Below, piece by piece: positions 28,001-38,645 of a stretch of 64,000 nt of DNA. The number at the start of each line of letters is the position of its first letter. The stretch's first letter is position 1. The notes under the pieces are model-generated. The model did not search any database. It had not been told where the DNA came from and saw only the letters and a list, made by a program, of their open reading frames with translations. The position numbers and the translations under genes are program-made. The DNA comes from Spisula solida. Its lineage: Eukaryota > Mollusca > Bivalvia > Venerida > Mactridae. The stretch covers positions 49,146,722-49,210,721 of the forward strand of contig OX365952.1 of the NCBI GenBank assembly GCA_947247005.1, written 5' to 3'.

Positions 28001-31000
28001 TCCAGGCTAATACCAAGTATTCATCTATATTTAACATAGAATTCTATGAATAGGGTCAAGGTCGAAAGAATAGAGTTATGTCAATGAATGCGTGGCTAAA
28101 CTGCTTTCACGGTATTCCATCGCCTGTTCTTTATTAATTCTAACAAAATTACCAAAATAAATATCTCGCTGGCTTAAAATAAGAAGGTCGTAAGTAAAAA
28201 ATCAATATTTTGAGAAAACAAAACACTCTCTAAAAAGTACTCTTTGATTATAGGGAAAACAAGCTTTTTTAACTTCAGTTTGGTCAACATGACTAGTTCC
28301 GATTTTCATGAAAATAGGCTCATAAGAAGCGCCTCGTGATGCAGATTTCAAGCATGTATCAGTCTTATTACAGTTACGACCAAGCGATCTTTTTTATCTG
28401 TTTTTGTTATTATCACTGTAATGAACGGTCACTGTGGCCGTTCAAAATTTTAAAACCAATTGAATATCGTAAGTTATTATATGAAGTGGATATAAAGTAT
28501 AAACCAGTTAAGATACGTGCACTTGTAACAATGTATTAACAACTACTTAAATTACCAATATTACACTATAGTAGGAAGATTTAGGCACTTCATACATAAT
28601 ACCAATATAAAGCGTATTACATAAATCTGATTGAAGTGTGTCAAAAATGTGCAAAGCTGGTTTTTGTGTTAATCTTTATAAGTATGATGACGTCATTTAG
28701 TACTATATGCTGACATGAAAAACGAATTCAAAATGAAATAATGAAGATACCTTTATACACAGATTTTGACAATGTATCTATAATATAGGTCAATTTTGCT
28801 GTTCTGTGATATTCATGAATTGTTTGCTTAATGAAAAACATACTTGGAAAATGCATGAACCATATACGTGTTTCTATGAAATTAGGTCAATGCCTGTCAG
28901 TAATGTCTATCACAATGGTTCCAGTTAGGGCACGTGGTATTATGTTATGTTTAAAACCAACAGCCTTAGGCACAGGTAATCATTAAACAAAATTTTTTTG
29001 TCAAATTCATACATTCATTATAAGATTAATATATATTTTTTTACTCTTAATCAATGATACAGTTACCTGTGTCTTTAAGCTACCGTCGAATTTACTGGCA
29101 TAAATGTGAAATTTTAAAGTAAAAAGATATTAGTTTAAAGTATATGTAATACATCAGCTATCAGTGAACGATCGTGTTCACTCGTTTAATTATACGGTGC
29201 ACGTACTGTATCATACTAAAGTTTTCAGCTTGAATTATAACTAACGATAGTAACGAAATTGAGAAACTGTTGTCACAGAGTTTTTTGTTCAGTTGACGAG
29301 TGTCACATTCAACTGCTACAGACGATACACTGATAATATGTATATCAATTAGATCTTGTTTTTTTTCTGAAGCCATATATTTTAACACTTAATGTATAAG
29401 CACTGTAAGTAAGGACTACATTATGCCAGTTTACTGAGCTCTGTCATAAAATTCCTACGCACATGCTCACGCATATTGAAGTGTATTAGATTTAGGATAT
29501 ACACAATCTTTAGCTTTATTGAGAAGCGTATGTTTGCCACATCTAGTGTTCTTCTAAGCACGTATCATACTAAAGTGTAAGATATTTGCAATTATGGACT
29601 GAATTCAAGCCCCCAGATAACGCTGGTTAAAATTGTTTTCTAATTCTTGAAATATTTCCGTTTCACTCAATTAACGGAATATAACAACATTGTGTATCTG
29701 GTTACAACTAACGTTTCAAATTGATGTTTCCATCGTCATAGAGAATACGAGTCTAAACTGCATCCAATCAATCATATATTGTCATTTCGGTCACAGATTA
29801 TCGATTAGCACGAGTGAAAATAAGTTTAAATAACTCAAAATTATATCGTCCAATTTACAAACAATAGGGAAATGCTATTTCGTACTTGGTACACACTCTA
29901 TCTCTGTTTTTCATCAACAAGCATTAAGTTTGGGGTTCACGACGTCAGATAAAAGGTTACATTGTTTGGTGGAAAATGTTAATTTGAAGCTAATTATCGT
30001 ATCGAGTCACAACTAATGTCACTTTAAAACTAGCTTTCTTATAATACCGTGAAATTGTAAAGTATGAGGAGATATTTGTACGTGTAATCACGATTCAATC
30101 TTGGGGGTCGTATCACAACAATATTCTGGTACAAGTCATTGAAATGGGTGTTGTGCACATGCATGTGACATAGCATGGGAAACATTTGATGTTCTGAGCG
30201 GCATTACATTAACTACCGACTTGTACTAGCTACATACACTTCCCGAACTCGTTGCTTGGTGTGTGTACGTTTTGATCGGAAGTGACGTCATGGTTGAACA
30301 TTGAATTGGTTCTTACCCGGTATGAACTAAATATTCCGAAACCAACTGTCAACGTATCCTTAAGTGTTCGATATGACCGTGACGTTGACATTTAATTGAA
30401 AGCCCTAAACTGTCCAGCTGCTGTTCTACTTATACTTCTGTCTTAAGAGTGACTTCCCCTGAAAATCAGATGCGGGACAGGGTTACTTCCCTTGAAATCA
30501 GGAGTGAAATCTAAACCGATATTCTCGCTTATCGAAATAGGTGACCTGATTAACTGGTGCATGTTTAGAAGCAGCACGGACGTGAAAAGCCTTGAAACAA
30601 TGTCAACACCAGCTTCTGCACTTATCTCAATAATCGGTGTGCCTTTGTTTTAATTTACTTATAACCTTGGCGGTTGAGAGCTGTTTTTAGACGGAACACA
30701 ATTTGGGGAGTCCCGAGGTAACACGTTGCTTAACTTTGCAGGAATTTAAACAAAGTAAGATAAGTTTATCAGTACTGCATGGTGCATGGACATCTAACCA
30801 TCATATCTTTAACTATTCTATTCACCGACAAATATCGGTGGGGTTTTTGGTGCAAAAACAATGGCATACCTCTTCTTGCGTTCAACACTTAATCTCGCTC
30901 AATTACACTCGTACAATACAGGACTGCAAGTGTGTATAAACTCTGCGGTATAAACACCTGTCAAAATTCATATGTTTAAGTAAATGTCTTATCTTAACTC

Positions 31001-34000
31001 ATAATTTATCCATGCTAAATTGAACATGTTACATTCTACCATACCTTATGTTTTGTCTTCATTGTATATATAAAGTGAAAAATAAACAGATATTAACGTT
31101 GTAACTTTACTTAAGGTCAATAAAAATAAATTAATAATAAATTTTATGATTTTGGGCTGAAGTGTCTTTTAAAGGAATACATGTTGGAATGAAGTAGCGC
31201 GCACACATATTTAAATCTGTACAAATCTCTACAAAGCAAATGTGCCCCAGTTTTATATTCGCATTTAGTTTTCCATATATTACATGCCATTTATATGAAT
31301 TAAAACAGCACTTATTTTAATATATTATTTGCACATCATATTGCGCACATCAACAGAACACAAAATCAAACAAGGGGGCATGTAATGGATTGTATGTAGA
31401 ACGTTGAACAAACTTACACCAATGTGAGGTATGTGAAAACTGCATACTGTCAGAATTTGGATACGCCCAGAAATTGATTTAAATTACCAATTATATATAA
31501 CGTTTAAAGTTGGTGCATTTGTTATAAGGAGATTTACTTCTATTATAGTGAAATGAAATCGCGGTATCGTTGAAGGCTCGACTCTAGGGTACTGTTTTAT
31601 TAAAGCACCTACGAAAATCGTAAACTTACGTCCAAATTTTAATTCTTTATAGTTCTTTACCGACTGCACATAGGTGACTGATATGGTTTGTAGGAATTCA
31701 TTGCTTGAATTATTACTTGTAATACAGCTCCATTTACCAAACCAAATAGTTGTAAAAGAATTATAAATAATTTAAATTTGATCGTAAGTTTACTATTTCC
31801 GTAAGTGCTTTGATAAAACAGTACCCAGGTCACGTCAAACACATGTCATGATGTGTATTAAACATACTAGCATGGGTAGGTTTCTTGACTCTCAGCGTAA
31901 TGCACGGGACAGTTGGAGGTGGAGGAGAGTGCACCCGTTGTCAGGACACTGTTACTTAGTATTTTTCTTATAGAAAGGGGAGAGCCGTAACTGAACTGTT
32001 GAACTTGTGGCTCCACCCTTTTACCCGTACATACCATATGTATTTAATACGATGTAAATTGTATAATATTAATTGGGTAATACAATATATTTAAACTTAC
32101 TAAAATGGAAATTCTTGAAATCCCTATTAAGCTCCGAATGAAAAAAGGCAAAAAAGCTAGAACATTATCTATACTGCTTTTAACAAAATAAATATGTACG
32201 ACATAATTATGCAAAGGTTGGTTGCCATGTTTATACCGAATTCACAAAACACCGAAACATAAATTGTTTCTAATAAAAACAAAATAACTGTTTTACTGTT
32301 GAAACTGGGTCATTCAGCTAGAGCATTCAGCTTTTTTCTTTCTGAAACTTATTCATTCTACGTTTCGACAGCTTGGACTTTGGCGGATATTTACTTGTTT
32401 AGTTGGGGATTGTGCCTTGTATGTGTTTTCTGTGCTCGGCTGGTTAAGTTGAGTGCTGCTTTCCCTGTATGACTAAATATTATCTTTATGCACACAAAGG
32501 AACAGTATACGCACAAAATTGCAAACTCTGCATGAAATGGCCCCGATCATTTCAGTTTGGCATTAAGTCGTGTTAGTATATTTAAAAATGTTTTAAGTAC
32601 GAACAAATCATAATAAGATCGAAGCGTGTGGTCGCAGTGTTATGATTGTTCATGATCAAGGTTGGGAGATTTTCAGCTTTCTGCTGAAATAGATTTGTAT
32701 AAAAGTATACAAGGTATAACAATATCTAAAATATGCTGATGATGAACATAAATGGTAGACATCACGCGAACACATTCCATGGGTAACATATGAAACTCTA
32801 CATTATAAAACATTGCCTATAGTTTGATACACACGCAAACTGTTTCAATAAAAAACGTCGATTTTAAGTCTTAAATGGTAGACTAATTTACATTTAAAAG
32901 AAATGATATAGTCTGTCATGATATGATATGGGTAAACAAGTAGTGTGTCAAAATAATGACAATGCACGTTATGTACTTGGGGGTACTCTGGATGAGGCCT
33001 TTATTATAAAATGTTTTGTTTGGCGTTAAACTGCACCTACCCATATCCCCATAAAGGAACATTGTGAATATTTATAACAAAACGTTTGAAGCTGAGTTTT
33101 TCAAATCTATTTAGCCATGCGGCATGCATAATGACGGCAACCTATTTCCAAATATATAATGAAACATGCTCCAACTTAAAACCTGGAAAGCGTTGCAGGG
33201 TTAGCCCGTGCCAAAACAAACTGTTTTTAAGGAATGCCTGACCGAATAACGTTTACCAAGAGCAGTGTATACACTCGGCAGGCGTCGGTAGCAACGTTTG
33301 ATTGACAAGTAATTAATTTCATAAACTTGGGGCAAATTTTATTATAAAATAAGCCATTTTGTGAATGTTTTTGGAAATGTCAGTTTGCCAGATCGGAGTG
33401 TCTGCTTGGCTGTAAACTATAGCCTACATATATCTGATCATAACACGTTGTGAACCACACTGTCTCGTCAATGGAAAATTCCATATTTAGGTTATTGTTG
33501 TTGTTGTTGAGTGGTGGTGTTGGCAAAGGCGTCGGCGGCGGTTGTATACTTGTCTTAATATATTGGACTGTATATTAAGATTCAACAAATATAGAAATGT
33601 ATGCTCATCTATCCGTCTCTCTGACGGTATGTGACGTTATAAATGTATATAAAAGTAAGTATTGTGATCAAATGTGTTAATATTTGATAGAAATAATGAA
33701 TGTGAATATGTCTCTATTTTCAGGCCAAGCTAATACCTAGAGATTGTGAATTCAGAGAAGAGTATGGCCCTGATAAATCCAAGATGTATAGACTAGCAAA
33801 TAGACTGGCAAATGACAATAAAACTAGAATATATTTAGGTTTTAACAAAGGAGGAAGACCATTAAAGGGTACAAGATTTGACAATAAAAAGAAACAGAAA
33901 TGTTTTAGGTTTACAAAGCTGGCAACAAATCCTGCAGAGTGCACCGGACCTAGAGGCGTCAACTACTGTGATATATACTTAAAGCATCTTACATCTAACA

Positions 34001-34083
34001 ATAAACGAACACAAAAAAAGAAAAAGGCACGGAAAATACGACATCAAAGACATCATAAAAAGAGTCGGAAACATGGGAGGTGA
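18806..34083 (+). CDS. fgf: Fibroblast growth factor gene, FGF8/17/18-like (three coding exons, 5' end missing)
   Basis: Secreted FGF ligands bind heparan sulfate and FGF receptor tyrosine kinases at the cell surface. Joining 18806-19010, 22948-23051 and 33724-34083 gives one open frame of 222 codons plus TGA, with consensus GT-AG introns of 3,937 and 10,672 bp. Core landmarks in order are EYVQVKDLRR (first beta strand; the VQV and following arginines resemble FGF8/17/18), YYICISRSGRP (equivalent of the YLCMNKKG strand), RDCEFREEY (the C-x-F-x-E heart of the FGF signature), IYLGFNKGGRPLKG (heparin-binding loop) and KCFRFTKL. The polypeptide ends in a strongly basic tail. No ATG precedes the core, so an upstream exon must supply the start and signal peptide. 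FGF family membership is secure; the subfamily is judged by eye. Odd points are the loss of the usual Trp before the YLGF strand and four cysteines beyond the two family positions. Confidence 0.88.
19044..19195 (-). mobile_element. tRNA-derived SINE (copy 2)
   Basis: On the minus strand it reads a tRNA-like head ending in GTCCGGGTTCGATCCCAGAC (a near-perfect B box), then gatggtactggtccttgctt, a central block seen in the other SINEs as tggtaccagt...cccttgct. It begins about 34 bp after the exon A donor, so it inserted very close to the splice site. Confidence 0.75.
19934..19977. promoter_or_regulatory. Palindromic pair of CTCF-like motifs
   Basis: GCTAGGTGGCGCT on the plus strand (19935-19947) and CCACATGGTGGCGCT on the minus strand (19963-19977) face each other. 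The arms ggtggcgcttt and aaagcgccacc form a perfect 11-bp inverted repeat with an 11-nt spacer. It could be a paired architectural-protein site in FGF intron 1 or just a DNA hairpin. Binding is not shown. Confidence 0.35.
22459..22477 (+). repeat. Interstitial telomere-type repeat (TTAGGG)3
   Basis: ggttagggttagggttagg matches the ancestral animal telomere repeat. A short internal tract such as this is common at healed breaks. Confidence 0.7.
22948..23051 (+). CDS. fgf: FGF exon B (104-bp core exon)
   Basis: This exon is exactly 104 bp, the length I recall as typical for the middle coding exon of many FGF genes. It lies between ttttcag and gtaagt. Two bases complete the split serine codon, then 34 codons read TVIFKPRPRGTIVMQGEDSH followed by YYICISRSGRPRTS, and the exon leaves in phase 0. 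GTIVMQGEDSHYYICISRSG matches the FGF pattern of a G-x-V/I-x-x-G turn followed by the Y-(L/I)-C-(M/I) strand and a K/R-x-G turn. It is too short to stand out in an ORF scan. The identification rests on splice sites, phase, length and core motif together. Confidence 0.88.
25100..25250 (+). mobile_element. Possible degenerate tRNA-derived SINE
   Basis: 'tctatggttagcgcgctagc' resembles an A box and 'cggttggagac' a decayed B box about 35 bp later. No second copy was found in the window, so the call is weak. Confidence 0.3.
27523..27774 (-). mobile_element. MITE family 1, copy C
   Basis: It is inverted relative to copies A, B and D. It ends tttctatttctaagccagcg acat, and its interior is the reverse complement of the family (catgaaaataggctcata read backwards). 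The left end is more diverged (cacaggctaagaataagaag). It lies in FGF intron 2. Confidence 0.78.
28161..28389 (+). mobile_element. MITE family 1, copy D
   Basis: The left end atatctcgctggcttaaaat and the interior (catgaaaataggctcataag) match the family. The right terminal repeat is shortened to gttacgaccaagcgat. It lies about 390 bp from copy C in opposite orientation, so the intron transcript could pair the two. Confidence 0.78.
32405..32492 (-). repeat. Dispersed repeat family 3, copy 1
   Basis: The reverse complement reads agataatatttagtcataca, gcagcactcaacttaaccag and ccgagcacagaaaacacata. It matches 45731-45826 and 51491-51640. The nature of the parent element is unknown. Confidence 0.7.
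33724..34083 (+). CDS. fgf: FGF terminal coding exon C
   Basis: The 360-bp exon begins after tattttcag in phase 0 with AKLIPRDCEFREEYGPDKSK and ends at TGA 34081-34083. DCEFRE matches the [DENA]-C-x-F-x-E core of the FGF/HBGF signature, but the preceding hydrophobic position is Pro and the tyrosine that should follow at fixed spacing is displaced by about three residues. RIYLGFNKGGRPLKGTRF is close to the YVGFTKKGRPRKG segment of FGF18-like proteins; the usual Trp before it is replaced. KCFRFTKL matches the final core strand. The tail of roughly 45 residues has two cysteines and long runs of Lys, Arg and His, as expected for heparan-sulfate binding. An N-glycosylation motif (NKT) lies just before the heparin-binding strand. 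Confidence 0.92.
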   Translation, partial: AKLIPRDCEFREEYGPDKSKMYRLANRLANDNKTRIYLGFNKGGRPLKGTRFDNKKKQKCFRFTKLATNPAECTGPRGVNYCDIYLKHLTSNNKRTQKKKKARKIRHQRHHKKSRKHGR

Positions 34084-35390
34084 TTCTCTTTAAAAAGAAA
34101 CTTTGTTGTTTTTCCGTGATATTCGACGACATTGACGTATTGTGTCGTAAAGTCATGACGTCATAAAGTGTTATGTGTGTGACGTCATAAGAGAACGGTA
34201 ATGAGAAAGCTGATTCTGACGTAATGTGATCAAACGTAATCACCATAGTGTTCAGTTAAATGATTTCGAACGTTTCTTTGTTAAACGTCATTAATTAGGT
34301 CAGTAAATTGTGTCAGTTATTTGTAGGAATTAAACTTTCTGTTCCAAAATACAAGGACAAATAACCAAACGTGTGATAATTATGGCTGCAAGAATTATTG
34401 TCTCTAACAAACGTGTGTAACTACAAAGTATGGCGTTGTTAGGGCCCTGGCGGCGTTTGGTCATATGATTGTATTGTTACAATATATATCTATATATATA
34501 TATCAGCGTGGTGTAGTGGTATACAGTGGTGCTGAAAGAATAAACAGTTTGGGAGCATTTACAATATTGTCCAATAAAACTAGTACGGTAAACAAAACAG
34601 GACATGAGCTATGGACGAGTGTATGTGCGATTAAATCGAGTTCTATTCGAGCTCTTTAGATTTCGATATTATATGTAACACTAATATTGTATAGTGTACT
34701 ATGTACCAACATTGATCAATCATGTACAATCAATGAGGATGGTATGTGTGTGTGATTATGTATTCACATACATATATGTATATATACGTATCCATTGGGT
34801 TGACCTTAAAACATTTATTATTTGGACTTGCCATATCTATAGTTACACATGAACATACTGGCTACACAACCTTGATAGCCTTTCAGGAGAAATTAACTTT
34901 TACGATATGAAAGTGTGTAAAAAAGTTTAAATAACCCTCTTTACCCACCTTAAAGTTTGTGGATCTGATAACTCCAAACAAAGAAGTTTTAAGGTCATCC
35001 TTGTTCGGTTTATAATTACTTAACATGTCATTCTACAAATACATGGATAACACAGTCACGTGACTTGCTTTGGCCAGTAGCAATACTTTTTTATTTTTTA
35101 ATAAAATGATACTTTTTGTTCATGATACAATATAACATTTTCCTCATACAAATCTACAATCGTCATCAGTATCTTCATCATGACGTCACAACCAAGTTCG
35201 TTGAAATTCACTCGCCAATTTCCGTAGGATGTTGTGAACCGTCGGTGTGCTCGTTAATAGCTTACGTTCGTCGCTGGTAACACAGTGTATACGTCAAGAG
35301 ATAGAAATACATGTATGATAAAATCGAGCGTCCATTCTTTCAAAGTTAGTGTTACAGACGCCATAATTCGTAGACGTTTCTGTTCGTACA
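34084..35390 (+). other. 3' UTR and downstream flank of the FGF gene
   Basis: Begins after the TGA. AATAAA words at 34539 and 34573 are candidate polyadenylation signals but are not decisive in AT-rich DNA. Three perfect TGACGTCA sites lie at 34155, 34180 and 35181. No further exon was recognised. Confidence 0.45.
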
Positions 35391-35540
35391 GGTTGTGACG
35401 TCATGATGTGGCTTAGGATTGTAAACAGGATGTGACGTCATTGTGTGCTTTTAGATTAAAAACAGGTTGTGGCGTCATGATGTGGTTCTCGGATTGTAAA
35501 CAGGAAATGACGTTATGTTGTTGCTTCTGATTATATAAAG
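35391..35540. repeat. 37-bp tandem repeat, four copies, with CRE core
   Basis: The units start ggttgtgacgtcatgatgtg, ggatgtgacgtcattgtgtg, ggttgtggcgtcatgatgtg and ggaaatgacgttatgttgtt, each ending near gatt-taaaca. The first two copies keep a perfect TGACGTCA. Confidence 0.8.
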
Positions 35541-36678
35541 TATTCTAAGGTCATGTAATATTGCTCTAAGAAACCCACCTACATGCACCCTGTAGAATAG
35601 GGAGCGTGATGAACCATTGAATCAATGTTTAGATGAGAACCAAAATTTAACAAACGAATAGTTGACGTAGAATCTCATCTGCAACTTTCTGCAATCCTGC
35701 AATCATTCGATACGTGAGATTTACAATGCATTAAATGAATTCCAAGACGACTATCATTTATCATTTTGTACATCAAATTTTTCAAAATCATAAAACATAA
35801 AAAATTGTTTTTTTAAGGTATTTGTACATACGTAACAGCTTTTATCATGACGTAACGTTGCTTCGTGTACTTCTGTATCGTACATTTGTTGAGGGCATTG
35901 TTTGTGTTGAATTTGATCAATAATTGTATTGTTGTGTTCGGCACGATGTACTTTGATGGACATTCGAAATTTTGTATTAAGAGCCGGATTATATTAACTC
36001 GGTTCCTTAGCCCTCACAAAATGACCAGAAACAAGACATAACTTAATTTATTTCAAATTTTGACAAACACACATATAGAATCTATCAACTTTCTAGTCAT
36101 GGCTTCCTGTTAATAGTTCTTGACAATTTCACTTTGTAGCAAGTTCGATGTTTTTATTTTGAGTGATTTTTTTAGAAGTAATAAAAAAGCTTCTCGTTTT
36201 TAATAAGTATTATTACCTACAAATCTTGCAATCTGAATATTCGATCTATTCTTTAGCATATTAATGGAGTTCTAGAATCGTTCTACGAAACATTTTTATA
36301 ATTGAGCTGGTCTCCTGAAATTATTAATTTTTTTACATAATACAGTCACTATGTATATAAGTAAGGTTTTGAAAAAAGCGCTAAAATAAGAAAATTTGAC
36401 CCGTTTCTTATTCAGTTTTAAGTAATTTAATTACATAGTAGATATACTATCTCTCATATTTTAACTCTCCTATCAATTATTATTAAACATCTTATGGTGT
36501 TACTATGGTGACTGATGTTTGTAAATTACTGAGAAATAGGAGACGTAAAGAAATATTAGTAACTTTTTCCTAAATATGAACATTAACGATTTTGATGTAT
36601 ACATTTTATAAATATTAACATTATCTTAAACCGTGATATGAATACAATTGTATTTGCATTTTGTTTCAATATAATTTC
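35541..36678. other. Unannotated AT-rich DNA
   Basis: Downstream flank of the FGF gene. No gene or repeat is supported. Confidence 0.5.
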
Positions 36679-36870
36679 TGTTTCGAACAAATTTGAAATC
36701 AATAACTATGATTTTCTTGAGATTGGCTCAAATAATGTTTCGTTTGGAACAAATTGAGATAAATAACTATGGTTTTCTTGAGATTGACTCAAATAATGTT
36801 TCGTTCGAAACATATTTGAAATCAATAACTGTGTTTTTCTTGAGACTGGCGCAAATAATGTTTCGTTTAA
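36679..36870. repeat. 62-bp tandem repeat, three copies
   Basis: Each copy holds 'gaaatcaataactatgattt' then 'tcttgagattggctcaaata' and 'atgtttcgttt', with scattered substitutions. Confidence 0.85.
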
Positions 36871-37394
36871 ATACATGTACAATTTGATCTAGATACAGAA
36901 TCCACGGTCCCACCGTTATGATAAAATATTGAAATATCATATTGCACGTTAGGGTTTTTTGTGTCACGTGTCAGCTCGCCAATAACTCTGTGACGTCATC
37001 TAATTGATGGCTTGACTATTATTTAATTAACACATGTAGTTGTCATTGATACACTTTCATTACGTGTAATGTCATGTTTTGGTTTCAAAATATCTTCATG
37101 AATCTCAAATTTATAATTGTTATTTTTTGTACAATCTGATTGGACGTCTCAGATTGTGACGTATGTTACAGTATCCCACGTAAAACGGCTCGTTGTCTAG
37201 ATAGTATCAGCACTACTACACTCTGTTTCACACACATTAACAATGTGCAGGAGATTTCCTGGTATTTTATGTTATTTATTTGATAGATCTATTTTTTAAA
37301 TAAAATTCTTCACTTTTTCGCGATCTTTTTAGTTCTTAAGAATACATCAATATTTTCTGACTGGAAGCATGTTTGCATTGTGCCGTACTCTAAA

Positions 37395-37690
37395 ATACTT
37401 TGTGACGTCACTCAAACATTGTTTCTTACGTGACCATAAAGTGTTGACATGCATTATGACTACTATAGAAAGTTTTGTGACGTCACATAAACATACCTTC
37501 TTACGTAACATTGTAGACAATTCTAGATATTTAACGAAATATAGACGTGTATTGTGACTTCACTTCGATATACCTTCAGACGTGATATCCCCGAACAGTA
37601 TGACTTAATATAGATATGTACTGTGACGTCACGCGAGCACACTTTCTGACGTAATAAGTACATTGTGACGTAACACAGATATTTATTGAG
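37395..37690. repeat. Degenerate ~75-bp repeat carrying TGACGTCA
   Basis: 'ttgtgacgtcac' followed by 'cttcttacgtaac'-like words recurs at 37401, 37476, 37553 (tgacttca) and 37622, spaced 75, 77 and 69 bp. The rest of each unit is poorly conserved. Confidence 0.5.
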
Positions 37691-37921
37691 ACATATAGAA
37701 CGCGATATAGATTTGAAGGTTACAAATGTAGAAGACTTGTGAGGTACCTCATACAGATCTGACTCTACACATAAATAGACAGATCTACTTTGTGACATAC
37801 TACACACATAGATTTATTACCGAAAACAGTGACGTAGCGTAGAACTACACATTTGTGACGTACGGTTTACACAATGTGTGGAGTATCATAAAACAGATTA
37901 ATCATAGGCACATGATTTCAA

Positions 37922-38124
37922 ATTATCTGAGTGTATCCTATGTATGGAGAAGGTTGTGCAGCGGCCATGTCTAGCCGCAACGGACATAAAGTTACGAAAG
38001 TTGATTTCCAGTTTCTCTACAGTTGTCAAACACGGATATCAGTTCCTGTGACGTCATATCCGTTGCGCCTAAACATGGCCGCTGCACAAACTTTTTTTAT
38101 ACATAGGAAACTCTCAGATAACTT
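37922..38124. mobile_element. Foldback element with ~60-bp inverted ends
   Basis: The left arm 37922-37984 (ttatctgagtgtatcctatg ... gttgtgcagcggccatgt) pairs with the right arm 38059-38124 (acatggccgctgcacaaact ... ctctcagataac). There are few mismatches, and a centre of about 74 bp separates the arms. It has no coding capacity, and the short frame across it is an artefact of the arms. It looks like a non-autonomous inverted-repeat transposon. Confidence 0.75.
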
Positions 38125-38422
38125 GAAAACACGTGTCTATGAGATTAAGGAAGAAAATATTGTTTCTAAACACAGACAACTTTGACAAGTACTAACATTT
38201 TTGCTAACGACCATCCTACCAAGTGCTTGTAAAGTGCTTGTACAGGTTGGAGTAGGTGACGATTGCTAAACTATTCTACATTAATAAGATGTCGACAGTT
38301 TCCTCCATTAGTAAACAAACCAGGCTACAAATTCGTTTCCACCATCATTTGGAAGACCGCTTGTAATATCCAGTTAACAATGTTATTGAACGGGAACTTT
38401 AATGTGTAGTGTATGGCTTGTA

Positions 38423-38645
38423 CTGGCCCTGATCTCCCGAAGCATCTCAACTCAGAATCAGACTTTGAGATCAATTTGAAGTTCGAGCTCTATAAATGTT
38501 TACAGTTATAAACTAAGAATAATGTTTTCTGTTTTGTGATGCTAATTTAGAGTCCAATTTCCCATGTACTTTATTTAAAAGACACATTGGGATATTTGAA
38601 ATGTGATTAGGCTCAGATTGAGATGTTTCGGGAGATCGGAGCCAG
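38423..38645 (+). mobile_element. MITE family 2, copy 2 (223 bp)
   Basis: The ends ctggccctgatctcccgaag and tttcgggagatcggagccag are inverted repeats extending to about 36 bp (catctcaac versus attgagatg). The interior (aactaagaataatgttttct, aaaagacacattggga) matches the copy at 14.2 kb. Confidence 0.85.

Larger units (their letters stand above)
23052..33723 (+). other. FGF intron 2 (phase 0)
   Basis: A 10,672-bp intron starts gtaagt and ends with a T-rich tract and ttttcag. It contains two oppositely oriented MITE family 1 copies near 27.5 and 28.2 kb, a possible degenerate tRNA-derived SINE near 25.1 kb, a dispersed repeat at 32.4 kb and a short GTT/GGTGTT-rich simple repeat at about 33.49-33.54 kb. 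The rest is AT-rich unique sequence without a recognisable exon. Long second introns fit the general picture of FGF genes in large invertebrate genomes. Confidence 0.85.

Noticed and set aside
37931..38185. 84-residue frame across the foldback element
   Set aside because: Its content follows from the inverted arms of a non-coding element.
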